Shown here one piece after another: positions 12,501 to 25,300 of a DNA stretch of 64,000 nucleotides. A program made the translations under genes and the position numbers. The notes beneath the pieces are model-generated. The model saw nothing but the letters and a program-made list of their open reading frames with translations. It was not told the DNA's origin and ran no database searches. The stretch comes from Pogonophryne albipinna (taxonomy: Eukaryota; Chordata; Actinopteri; Perciformes; Artedidraconidae). The stretch spans positions 9,822,994 to 9,886,993 of the forward strand of contig CM053256.1 of the NCBI GenBank assembly GCA_028583405.1. The letters run 5' to 3'. Each line of letters opens with the position of its first letter. Positions within the stretch are counted from its first letter, which is position 1.

Positions 12501-15500
12501 CGCGTTCAATGACCCCAAGGGCTTCGTCCCGCAGGAGGTCATCGTGGACCCTCCGCTACCAGTGTATAGGCACTGTACACTGTGACCTCGTCGCATTGAC
12601 GGAGAAGGGCTGGTCTGGCGTGTCAGCCGTGTCAGGGCTACGCCTGTCCTTGGGCCCCCCTGCAACTTCGTCCGACGGGAAGTTCACGGGCAAGAGGCCG
12701 AGGTTGAGCAACGACTCGTAGGAGAGGTACATGGCCCGGACTGAGCTGCTCACGTATACCATGGAACGGCAGGATGTAACACGCCCCCCGCTGCAGGTCG
12801 TCGAGAGCCTAGCGAAGAACGCTCCCTCTATGGTTATAGGGGAGCGGTTGGCGGCCGACAGGCTGAGGCTGACGGGTCGCAGGTCGTCCCGCAAGAAACC
12901 GCAGGCCAGGAACTCCTCCAGAGACCAAAGGTCCGTCTGCGCGCCAGTGTCCGCGACGGTGGATATCCGAGCTCCGTCGGCCGAGCCCCGGGTGCTGGTG
13001 CCATCCCTCAGCCCGACTGGCATGTCCATCGAGATGGTGATTAATGCTCGGGGGTGGTCTCTCAGCCTGGCTCGTCTCCATTTGCCCTTGGAGAAGATGT
13101 GGTGCTCAAGTCTGATAGGTGCAGGCCTGTTGACACAGCCGTGCGACGTAGGGGCGCGGCGTCGGCGATGGCTCCCGTGACGTCGGCCAGGGCGGGCCCC
13201 AGCTTGCACCGACGAGACCTGGGAGACCGGCTCCGACCCCATGGCGGCCTGTTGACGCCTCTGTCGTCGGCGGGCCCTGTAGCAGCCGATGCACATCTGG
13301 TGAGGCTTAGGATTCCACCCGCGAGGCCCCTCCGTGAAGACGTTAAAGACGCTCTTTAGGGGTGTAACAAACATTTCACAAACACAAACATTTCGGTTCG
13401 GTACATACCTCGCTTTTTAGGTCACGGTTCGGTTCGGTACGTTTTCGGTACAGCAGAAAAAATTATCACAAAACATAACATATTTTTTGATTCTATTAAT
13501 TTTGTCTTATTTATTGCACTTTGGCAGCAGATTCCTGTGTAGCTTCAGATCTGAGTTGTCTTATTAGTAAGCCTAATTTATACTTTTGTAGCAACACTAT
13601 TTTTATATAATGGCAAAGAAAGGGTTCAGCGTCTTTTCTTTTTTTCCTGTATCATTATGTGGCAGCACTGTTCAATGTTTCTTGAAAACATTACCCACTG
13701 TAGTATGTGACGTGTGAATAAACTCCAACTCTGTATCAACAACACTGTTGTGTAACTTCAGTTAAATACTTGTATGTGTGTAGATTAGAAAGAGGTAAGA
13801 TAAAGGATCTGCAGTATTTTATGAAGTATTAATCGTACAAAGGTCAGTTTTATACAAGTAGAAGTGTGTATTTACCTGGTAGTAGGCTGTCAGTAATGGC
13901 TACGCCTCTCTGGACTGGTAGATCTCGGCAGACTGGCAACTTTAAAAGTAGCTCTCGGTTCAAAAAAGGTTGGGCACCCCTGCCCTAATGGCACAGATGG
14001 AGAGTGAGAGAAGTTTGGTTACATTTAACTGCATATAGGTCTATTGTGTCACAATCTAGATCAGTGAATGCATATGACAAGACTTTGTGGAAAAGTGTGT
14101 TCGGCAATCTTAAATATATCGGCACGAGTCTCGCCAAACAGCACGTGCACCGGCACCTGCCTTGCCCCGCCCATTGCAGTGCACTTTCTCCTTTAAAACG
14201 TGCAGGAAACTGCGCTGCTGAACCAGCCACTTTGGCTCTAAACGCACAGCCTTGTCCTAATCAGCTCATGCTTTCTGGATCCAAAATGGCACCCAGTTAC
14301 CTCATCTGGCAACTTGCTCAGCTGTGAGGTTCCTGCAGAGGCGGCTGCCATGGCAACGTCAGTGAAACCAAGTGGTTACGTAATGCTTTTAGTGTTTATG
14401 TTGTGGATGAGACGTAAAGCTGACGGTGCAGACTCTGCACATGGTCTCTTGATTTATGAGGCAGCTGTGGTGCAGAATTGATGTGTGCGTCATAAAGAAA
14501 AAAACAACAACCTCAAAGGCTAAAATCAAGTGAACAACCTTCGTGTTTAATATTTATTATATCTGTTAAGAGATTGTCCTTATTCTACACCATTACCTCA
14601 GACAGTGTTTCTGCGGCAGGAGGGAGAGCAACTGATGGACCCAGTGTCCGTGGCTGCGTGCGTGTTTGTGTTTGGGAGGCGAGAGAGGGAGAAACAGAGA
14701 GACAGGGATGGGACGGTGCGGCGCGCGGGCAATCCAACTTGACTGAAGTTGGGACCAGAGCTCCATCCCCGCGTCCTTGCGGAGATGCGGCGGTCATTGA
14801 ATAACAGCAATTCAGATGGTGACTGCTAGAAAAGTTAAGATGACAGTACCGAAAGACATCCCGGAGAAATGGTTTCCACTCGTTCTTCCCCTGAAAAGAA
14901 ACAAACAAAAAGGACTTAATGGAGCCACGTCGAAAAAGAAGAGGACAGGTACAGTTTGTGTGAGAATTAAGAATGCGGGGTAATTGAGCTTGTTGATGTC
15001 AAAAAGTCTTCACTGTCGTCGTCATCAGCAGGAGTTTGTTGCACATCTCAAAAATAAACATCATGTTTCACTCTCATCCCAACTGTGTCCAAGTGTCACT
15101 CCTGCTTCTTCATTTTACTCACTCCATTTGTGTTTGTGTATGTGTGTGAACACTGTGGGCTACACCTCATCATATTACATGTCTGCATCAGACTTAATAT
15201 ACTATTCCACGTTGTTTTGCTGTTCCTGCCATCACAGAGGTTTTCATTCTGTTAATTAGACATCAGCATCTGACATGAATAGCTAAACCGTAGCCTATAG
15301 TAAACAATAGGGAAATAACAACAATGGACATTTTTCATACTTAAATTCAGTTGTTTGTCCTAATATAAGAAGCTAGCCTGTTTAATGTGTCATCGCTCTA
15401 TTTTAGCTGTTTGCCTGATGTTTGCTGCTGATTATGAATCTGTAAACAAAACTGAGTGCATATAAATCTGTGTTTTGCATAAATAAGTAGATGTCCTTGT

Positions 15501-15687
15501 GGTCTCGGCTGCCTGAGACACTGATCAATCTTCCAGGCGCCAGCCTCTGCTGTCACTGCACTGCCTCGTCTGTACTCCTTAGCTATATTAACTATCACAA
15601 GTCACAGTGGATGTACACCTTCATTTGACCTCCAGCCCACCAGTCTGTCACTGTTTCCCTCTGTATTGTTTCCAACAAAATGATATC

Positions 15688-15726
<39 letters not shown>

Positions 15727-18700
15727 ACGTGAGAATGACTGCAGACAATTCTACCATCCCATCTTCTTCTAATTAAATCAGCCACATTGAGTGAGGATCC
15801 CTTCTGCACAGAGTCTCATCCTGACTTTTAGTGATGTGAATGACAATAGCATTTCCTATAGCTCAGGCTGACTCTGCTCTTTGGTCATTATTCTTATGAC
15901 TTCAGTCTGCGTTCACTGTGAAGTGAGTGTGTGTTGCTGCAGACACGAGGAGATTCTTGACAGTGGCATGTGTCCTCACATGTCCGGCCAGGGAGGGACG
16001 AGTGTTAAAGAGACAGGGATGATATAAAATGGATTTAGGAGTTAGCCAATATGTGTGAAATATTGTGATATTAAGGCTTACTGTTTTACTCAATATTTAT
16101 AGTTGTTTATTAAAACCTTACGCTCTCAGCCGAGTAAGCCTGAAAACTGAACGTTTCTCAGTAATGGAGCTTTATAGATTCATACAGACGTGCTGTGTAG
16201 CATCTCGTCTGCGTCAGGGTTTCATATGCCCTTGGAGCTGCCAGAAACATTAAACACTTAATGGACAGTTTGCTAAAGATGCTCGTGCATTCAGTTAGGG
16301 GTGGTTAGCTTGCACAGCTGGGACAGACACCGCCTGGTCTGACATCAGCCTCAGTCTCTCTCTGCTTACCTAACATCTGGCCTCTTCATGGAGGGTTAAT
16401 GCAGCTTTTGCTCTGCCTGTCAGGCAGAATCTCTCTGGTAAACACTTGCACTGAAAGCACTGTTACGACCTTCAGGTAGATGGGAGGGCTGCCAGAGGGG
16501 AAAGAGGAGAAAAAGGATTGGAGGAGTTTCAACAACAAGACATGGTGGAGGATGTTCATCTACCTACCTAATCAGACAAATGTGATAGTGTTATACCAAC
16601 CAGAGTTTAAAAGACAGGGAAAATCAAATAAAATCCGCCAAGAGTTGCATTTTTATTTTATTTACATTCACAGTCATAACAACTGTAGAATTCACTGTGA
16701 CCAAACACTAACACTGTGATAGAGAATGTTGTGCACTCATTCAGCCACTAGTAACTTCAAATGTAAATCAAAGGGAGATATGACAAATCATTTGTATGTT
16801 TTAACAATACTAAATACAATCCAATCCACTTTACACAATGTGTCCAAAAAGTCGACTGGAGATCATCTTCTGCACCAAATCTGTTTTATAACCTGAAAGT
16901 GATACTGCATCTTTTTAAGTGGCCTGTGTTTGTTTGTTAGAAGAGACCCAGATAAAACAAGTCTTCACAGTGCTGCAGAAACACAGGAAACCACAGGGTC
17001 TTTGTTTATGTGTGCATGAGATTATGTTTTATGATGTCCCTTCCTGTATTGCCTCATTGCATCTCAGTCATCAGTCAAAGGAGTGTTTTGGAGCTACAGT
17101 ACGTCTGTGCAGAACATATACTTCTGGCCTGAATTTTAAATCTGGATGTGTGTGTGTGTGGGCGTGCATGTGAACTATGTACAGCCCTGTGCAAAACAGG
17201 CCAGTCATTTCATTTAAAAAGCAGTCTCATCAATATTAGAGGAGACAGGCCTGGTGGAGGAGGAGGGGAACTCCCAAACTACCTTGCTTCAGCATAAAGA
17301 GAAACCTAAAAACAGCAAGAGGATAAAGAGCAGGGTCAAAAGGGGAGAAACATACATTTCCCTGGTGTATTTTTGTTCTTTATAGATTTAAGTCATAATG
17401 CATGTAATGCTTTATCTGTGACTACCTGGCATAGCTCCTGGTACTACTTTTTGCTCCGACAGATGTTCACAATCGTGATTACATTTTGCTTCTCTGTCCC
17501 AGATTGCACATTTAGTCATTAAGAGAAAGAGGCAGCAGATAATTGAAGATCAGATATAATTGGACAGAATGAATGTGACTCACCCAATACTCAACCAACC
17601 TTCAGCAGACTACTCTAGCTACATTGATTTATAAATAAACACACACAAAGTGGACTGTCTCTTTCTCTGTTCTCTGGAGGATTTTACTGTTATTGACATT
17701 TTAGAAATTATTGCTGGTCCTTTTATGCGCTTTGACCAATGACTTTGACACACAGAGATGCAGTGGTTTGGGTGCTTATCTGTAAAACTAAGTGGTGATA
17801 TCATCGTTCATGCCTCATTATGTGTCTTGTGTTTCTGCAGAGGAGGAGAGAAAGGTCAGAGCCAATGACAGAGAGTACAACGAAAAGTTTCAGTACGCGG
17901 TGAGACAGTTTAATCTTGTCCATGTTCCAAAATACTGTCGAAAGATGAGAGACCATTTTGATGTAATTCAACTGAAATAATCTGAGTCAAAATATAATTT
18001 TCTATTTTTCCTCTCCTCATCCAGAGTAACTGTATTATGACATCAAAGTACAACATCGTCACCTTTCTGCCCGTCAACTTGTTTGAGCAGTTCCAGGAAG
18101 TAGCCAACACCTACTTCCTTTTCCTGCTTATACTGCAGGTGAGGAGAGGGGCTGACCGAGGGATGTAAAACAGGGATTTGAGCATGGCACAGGAAGAGAG
18201 ACAAATAACGTGCATGCTGAATTTTCAAAGGATGAAGAGTTACTGGCTTACATCTCTATAGGACAAATATGTGTTTTATTGTGAGCAGCATGGTGAAAGA
18301 AAATACACGTCTAATGGCGTTGGAGACAACGTTGTAGTCAAGGTAATATCAAGTAGATAGTGAAGTAGCTGAAGTAGAAATACCCTATCAAATATGTTTG
18401 TGTCTTGTGAAATCACCTGCTCACTTGGTACAGTTGGGTGCACTCAGGTTCTTAGGCAGCTGAGCGTTCTGCTGTGTGGTTATGGTCCAATGTAGCTTTC
18501 TCTGAATCACACTCTGCCTCTGTGTCCCTTTTCTAACTAATCTGCTCCTCTCTGTCTCTGTCTAGTTAATACCTCAGATCTCCTCCCTCTCCTGGTTCAC
18601 CACCATCGTGCCTTTAGCTCTGGTGCTGAGCATCACTGCAGTGAAGGATGCCACAGACGACTATGTGAGCTCACTTTTTACGCACCGAATACTCATGCAG

Positions 18701-21700
18701 TTTTGCTCATGACATTTCAGTGAATTAAAGTAGCATGACTCACATTGACTTTTGTCTCCTGAAGTTTCGTCACAAGAGCGACAGCCAAGTGAACAACCGT
18801 CAGTCTCAGGTCCTCATCCGTGGCTCGTGAGTCTCCTGTCCTGTTATTTGCACCTGAGCACTCACAAGAACTTTGATTAAGTCTGCTTATCAGATTCTTT
18901 CAAGGTTTCCTACTTTGCAACCGTTGCTTAACATCTCTAACTGTCTTTACTGTTTCTCTCTGTTTTGCTCTTACAGACTACAAAATGAAAAATGGATGAA
19001 CGTTAGAGTGGGTGATATCATTAAACTGGAAAACAACCAGTTTGTGGCAGTAAGTGTGTGATGTACATTTCCACAGACTAAACACTCTTGCAGGGCACAT
19101 TTTAACTTTTAAATTATACTACTTACTAACCTACTTCAGGGATCACCCTCAAACCATCTCTGCCTGTTTTCATACTGTATTGTAAACAAAGTGCTAAAAT
19201 GCCTAATGGATTTCCGTACAGTGTGCCTTGCTAGGGGACGCTCCACGACATATGTTTGTTAGTTACTCACTTGTTTGCGGATGCTAATACTAATGTTGTT
19301 TTTGTGTCGTAAGTGCAGTGCAGTGGATTCTCAGCTTTTGTATCTATTTTCAGGCTGACCTGCTCCTGTTGTCAAGCAGTGAGCCTCACGGACTCTGTTA
19401 CATCGAGACAGCCGAGCTGGACGGGTCAGAAAACACCCACACATTAAAATGACTCGCATCAACTCATAAACTGCAGAAACAAAATAAAGAAAGAAAGAAA
19501 ACATAAATAAGACATTTTATTTAAATTGATTCAAAAATAATATTGTTATGTCAGTAAATAGTGCTGTAAGAACATCTTTATTAGTCCCTTGAGGGGAAAC
19601 TAAATTCAAAGAAGCAACATGACCCTACATCTAATTAACTGTGTGGTGTATTATCTTCCAGAGAGTCCAATATGAAGGTTCGTCAGTCGGTCTCAGTGAC
19701 ATCTGAACTTGGAGATCAGAACAACTTGGCTTCGTTTGACGGTGAGTTTCGAGAAAACTCATCCTCTACTCTTGATTTCTGGTTTGGTTCATCTTCAGTT
19801 AAGGTAATATTTAGGTCAACAGGTTTCAGTATTTGGCACAAATGTCATCCTCCTTCTCACCCTCCGACAAAACACACAAAATGTACACACACACACTTCC
19901 TTCTCTACCCTGCCAGCATTGAACGACAGCCCATCACCCGCCCACTAGTCCCACACAACGAAATACTTTTGTGTCAGCAGCACAGTGCGCCCACACACAC
20001 ACTCCTCACCTGCTGCGGAAAATACATTACTGCAGCAAATCAACCCACACTGCCTCATATCAACTTTCAAAAGGTGTGCGTTTCGGCCTTCGACTGTGTG
20101 ACAAAGGAATGATGTAATGAGGATGAAACATTCAACCTTATATCATACAGTTAGAAAAAAAAAAACATATAATGTAATTGGATTTTGTGGATATCTATAA
20201 TGAAGCAACAGATTAGGATGTATCTGTGTTTGTGTTTAAAGGTGAGGTAGTGTGTGAGCCCCCCAACAACAAGCTGGATCGTTTCTGTGGGACTCTGTAC
20301 TGGAGAGACAAGAAATACACCCTGTCCAACCAGAACATGCTGCTACGAGGATGTGTCCTCCGCAACACAGAGGCTTGCTACGGCCTCGTCATCTTTGCAG
20401 GTCTGTGTATTTTTGCATTTGAATAAAGTATGTATATGATGTGTATAGCAGCTCTTAATTCCCCTGTTTTTCTCCCAGGCCCGGATACCAAGCTAATGCA
20501 GAACAGCGGTCGCACCAAGTTTAAGCGTACGAGCATTGATCGCCTGATGAACACTCTGGTCCTCTGGGTAAGACACCCCAAACCTCTCACTTTCCTCACT
20601 CATAATGTCACTATTTCAGGAAATGAGCTCAGTGGCTTTACCTAGATTCATATATCTTCTCTAAGCCACCCTAACTTGGGTTCAACTGTCCAGAGATCAA
20701 AATGTAACACATCTGATTTGGACCCGTATGTACAATTTCTCCATCTGTGTGTTTCTGTCAGATCTTTGGCTTCCTGGTGTGTATGGGAGTGATCCTGGCT
20801 GTGGGTAACGCAGTGTGGGAGAGGGAGGTGGGCTTCTTGTTTCAGAGCTATCTGCCCTGGGACCCTCCTGTGGACAACTTCCTCTTCTCGGCCTTCCTCT
20901 CCTTCTGGTCCTACGTTATTATTCTCAACACCGTGGTGCCTATCTCTCTGTATGTCAGGTGAGGAGAAGTCCAAGACATACAGTTTGAAATGCAAGCTTG
21001 TAAACAGTAGAAGACACATATGAGACAAGACATATACAACATTCCTGCTTATATCAGACAATAAGCTTTGTTGACACTGTTTGTAGATGTGGTCTGCAGA
21101 GATTTCCTCTCAGGTAAGGGAGCTGACACCCTGAAAACTGTTTCCTCTGCTTACCAATTCACAAACAAGCTACTGTTGAACCCCTGAACCTTTGACCTAG
21201 AACACTTTGAGGTTGTGTGTGTGACTTACATAAACTACTAACTGATTTTTTCCCCCTATCTTTGTTGTCTAGGTGTAAGTGTTAGAGAACTTCACGTGGC
21301 CCTATGTTAGATTACTATTACTCTGTTGTTAATGTAACAGTGTCTCTTTCTCACCTGTCGGTGTATCAGTGTGGAGGTGATCAGGCTGGGTCACAGCTAC
21401 TTCATTAACTGGGACCAGCAGATGTTCTGCTCACAGTGTAACACACCAGCTGAGGCCAGGACCACCACTCTGAATGAGGAGCTGGGCCAGGTACAGCAAA
21501 AACAGTCTATGTGTCATATTTATATTTCAAGCATGTTCATTTATCGTCTATTATGTATATCAATCCATCCTACATTGGCCCTACTTTTCTTTGCTTATGA
21601 TGCTTAGTTTTCATCTTATATTCTATTGAATTTAAATTCTGAAAGAATGGTAGAATTAGGTCAGAAATGAAATACTGCAAACTGAAAGCTGTCTAAATTC

Positions 21701-22183
21701 AGAGATGAGGATGATACAGATATTGATTTGAATAATGTATTGCCCTCTAGGGCTTTGGTGTACAGTATAAACGTTATAAACTGCCATTTCTTGAACTTCG
21801 ACAAAATCAATTACTTTGTCTATGTCGATTTAGATCATGTGTTCACATTTAATTTACTTTCATTAGGTTGAATACATCTTCAGCGACAAAACAGGAACTC
21901 TCACTCAGAACATCATGAGCTTCAATAAGTGCTCCATCAACGGACAGACTTATGGTAACTGCACACACACACCACACTTACCAAACCACGCATTGCAAAT
22001 TAGGCCTTTAAACTAAATAGCCACTTTATTACATACACATATACTCCACTCCATACAACTGTAAAACAATCTATTTTTAATATGTTCGGTTTGTTTTTTT
22101 GACTACATAAATTGTGTAATAGGCTTTTTGCTAAGGTCACATGTAAAGCTGGTGTTGAACCGGGCTATATTGTATTCTGAACA

Positions 22184-22260
<77 letters not shown>

Positions 22261-22326
22261 TCAGGTGAAGGGTCAGACCCATTGGGACCCCAGCCAAAGG
22301 TAAGAATACTTATTTTGCTCAAAGTC

Positions 22327-22375
<49 letters not shown>

Positions 22376-25300
22376 ATACACACACTTATACACTTATTAT
22401 CAGAGTCCCTGTCTCACCGTTTAATTTCAGAGATTGGACTTCACTCCCTTCAACCCCCTGGCAGACCCGGATTTCTGTTTCTATGACGACACCCTGCTGG
22501 AGGCAGTGAAAGTGGGCGACACACACACTCACAAGTTTTTCCGCCTGCTCTCCCTCTGTCACACCGTCATGAGCGAGGAGAAGAGCGAGGGTGAGCAAGG
22601 GCAGGGGAGAGGGGATTCTGGGAGGTCAAATAGCAGCAAACAGGGTCACCACACACCCTCTGTCCATCTGTACGCTATTTATTGCCCATTATTTACCATC
22701 TTTTATCTGTATACCCAGGAGAGCTGCTCTATAAGGCTCAGTCTCCAGATGAGGGCGCTCTAGTGACGGCGGCTCGAAACTTCGGCTTTGTGTTTCGCTC
22801 CCGAACACCTGGGACTATAACCACCACGGAGATGGGACGATCCGTGACCTACACCCTGCTCGCCATACTGGACTTCAACAACATACGCAAGAGGATGTCT
22901 GTTATAGGTGTGTGTCTTTTTCAGTTTTAAAATTACAAATAAACCGGTAAACTATTATTCATATTTTCCCTATATTTTTGGGGACTTTTAATCTGTCATT
23001 AGGCCACGTTGCTTACTTCAGTCTGCTGTGATCAATATCTTGTTGCAGCAGAAATAAAAGTGTTTTAAATTAGGATCCACACTCCTACAAACTGACACGA
23101 TATAGGCTATTAGTTCATGTTTACATTTTATCCGTCAGTGAGATTTCACTGTGTGTTCCTGTGAATAGTATTCCTGTAAGGTGCTGGAAAGCTGCCCAGA
23201 AATAACTGGTCATAAATCACCTTGCTTTCACACAAATGTGGTCAAGCAAAAGAGCAGCGAGGACCACGAGGCACACGTTCATACATCTCTGCCACAGACT
23301 GCGTTCTGTTTATCTCCCACTATCCGCAGGAACGACATTTGTTAAAACTCAGAAAGAGGAGATTGTTATTTGAAGGTAATGTTGGAGGTGTATAGATTTC
23401 TTTAAGTATGTTGTCTTCCCTACTTTTATTATTTTCAGTGCGTAACCCAGAGGGCAGAATATGTCTGTACTGTAAAGGAGCTGACACTGTGCTGCTGGAG
23501 AGACTCCACCCCTGCAACCAGGAACTGATGAACATCACCTCGGACCACCTCAATGTGAGTAAACACATATCACATTATCTCCTGGGTGGATGGAGCTGTA
23601 CTGCCACCTAGTGCCTCCAAACTTGAAAACAGCTATGAATGTCCAAGCCTTACCTCATACTCTACTTTTCCTGATAGATAGGTACTTTATTGATCCCAAT
23701 TTGGGAATTGTTGGCGTAACAAGACAATGTATTACCTTGATATGTGGCAGACGTGGCAGACCATCAGCCTCAAGGTTTCCATTGTTTCTCCTTGTGTCAG
23801 AATGTTCGTATATTTAGTGACATGTCTGTGTAAATGTGTTTTGCTATAGGAGTATGCGGCAGATGGTTTGCGGACGTTGGCTCTGGCCTACAGAGACCTG
23901 TCAGAGGACGAGTGGGAGGCGTGGTCAGAGAGACACCGCAGCGCTGCCAAGGCTGCCAGCTGCAGAGAGGACAGACTGGCAGCCGCATATGAGCAGATAG
24001 AGCAAGACATGGTGGTTAGTGACTTGTGCTGAGAGTGTGCACTTGACAGTATTGTTCATTCGGATTGTGATAACCATGGCGGCAACTATTCCTGGGGTAC
24101 ATTTAAGGCTAACATCGCAAGGCTAGCAACATCTCATATTTTCTACAGTGCTTTTTTAGTCCTCTTCTTTCAAATTACATTCAAGCAAGTCTTTGAAAAT
24201 GCCTCACAAAGTATTTATGTGTGCGTGCGTGCGTCTGACTTTAAGTTTCTTTGTGTGGAACATTAAGCCATTTCTTCACACGCAAAATTCTTCCTTCCTT
24301 CTGCAAACTAAAATTAATATGGTAAATCAAAAAAGGGAACTTTAGGTTTCGTTGGTTGTATCGTTCAGACATATTTGAATAGGGGAATTTCTTTACTGTG
24401 GATTAAAAAAAACACTGTCAGATCTCAGATTAAGTTTCATACTTTCCTGCTTGAATAAGAATTGAAATGTACATGTATGTCTGTTTGTCTAGCTCCTTGG
24501 TGCCACAGCTATAGAGGACAAGCTGCAGGAAGGCGTCCCAGAGACCATCGCTGTCCTCTCCCTGGCTAACATTAAGATCTGGGTTCTCACTGGAGACAAG
24601 CAGGGTGAGACTCACACACATTTACACACATTTCAGATCTGAGTTTGCACAGAGTTCTTTAAAAGCACCATCATTTGCAAATAACCAAACAAAATGTTAA
24701 ATTTCACCATAAGGCTGTGAAGAGTAACATTAAAAAAAACAGGTTTATACGTGTTTTGTATAATGGATGTCCAAACTGTCCCCCATTAAGAAGTCGAAAA
24801 GTGATATCAGGACTGCTTTCCTTTCACATATGAGTAAATGTTCTGCCAGACCTCCAGCTGATTACAACTTGTAGTCACCGACCACAAGCCAATGATCAAC
24901 GAGGTCCGGTTCATGTGCCACAATTATGTAATTGATTTGAGGAGGCACATACAAGAGCATAATAGACTGTCAAAAAACTGTGAAATTATTTATTTTCCTC
25001 ACATATGACTGAAGATATAACGATGTTCTACTCAACTTTTGATCCACATGAGCGTGCAATTTGGCTCCTGTTCTCTTTGAATAGATGGATACAAAACACT
25101 GGCCTTCCACCATTTTCCCGTAGAGAGAAAACTCACAGAGAAACTCATTTGCTGTGTTTTTCTGTTTTTTGAAACCTTGTCATCTGCAGGGAGGACCTCT
25201 CAAATTAGAGCTACTTAAACCTAGGCCACATTTCCAACACAGGCATTATAAAATGAAATGTAATGGATGAGAGATTTACATGTTCTTCTCAGCTTAAATA

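Larger units (their letters stand above)
8129..13358 (-). mobile_element. Ty3/Gypsy-type LTR retrotransposon, 5'-truncated and interrupted
   Basis: In element orientation (minus strand) the order is protease, reverse transcriptase, RNase H, zinc-binding integrase, integrase C-terminus, polypurine tract, 3' LTR, the Gypsy order. Gag and the 5' LTR are missing; homology stops near 13358 where a different repeat begins. A second hAT (9146-10344) splits the integrase region. High GC and CpG content contrasts with the AT-rich flanks and suggests fairly recent arrival. Confidence 0.85.
8051..13982. mobile_element. Composite hAT transposon with exact ends, filled by later insertions
   Basis: The 15-bp terminal inverted repeats are perfect: CAGGGGTGCCCAACC at 8051-8065 and its reverse complement at 13968-13982. 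They are flanked by an exact 8-bp target duplication, CCCTAATG, at 8043-8050 and 13983-13990, which is diagnostic of hAT. The left subterminal part (8066-8128) matches the other family member ending at 746. The interior is occupied by a Gypsy retrotransposon, a second hAT and another repeat piece, so this copy cannot encode a transposase. Confidence 0.93.

Noticed and set aside
12254..13359. Plus-strand open frames of 100-155 codons
   Set aside because: They are antisense shadows of the GC-rich Gypsy pol on the minus strand.
14919..14948. ATG at 14919 ([10 protein letters not shown]) as the alternative atp8b2 start
   Set aside because: It ends in phase 0 at the donor, whereas exon 2 needs phase 1; the frame from 14816 fits.
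24867..24905. Short stretch reading like the RNase H motif VVTDHKP of Gypsy elements
   Set aside because: Only about 12 codons with no flanking homology that I can see; too short to call.
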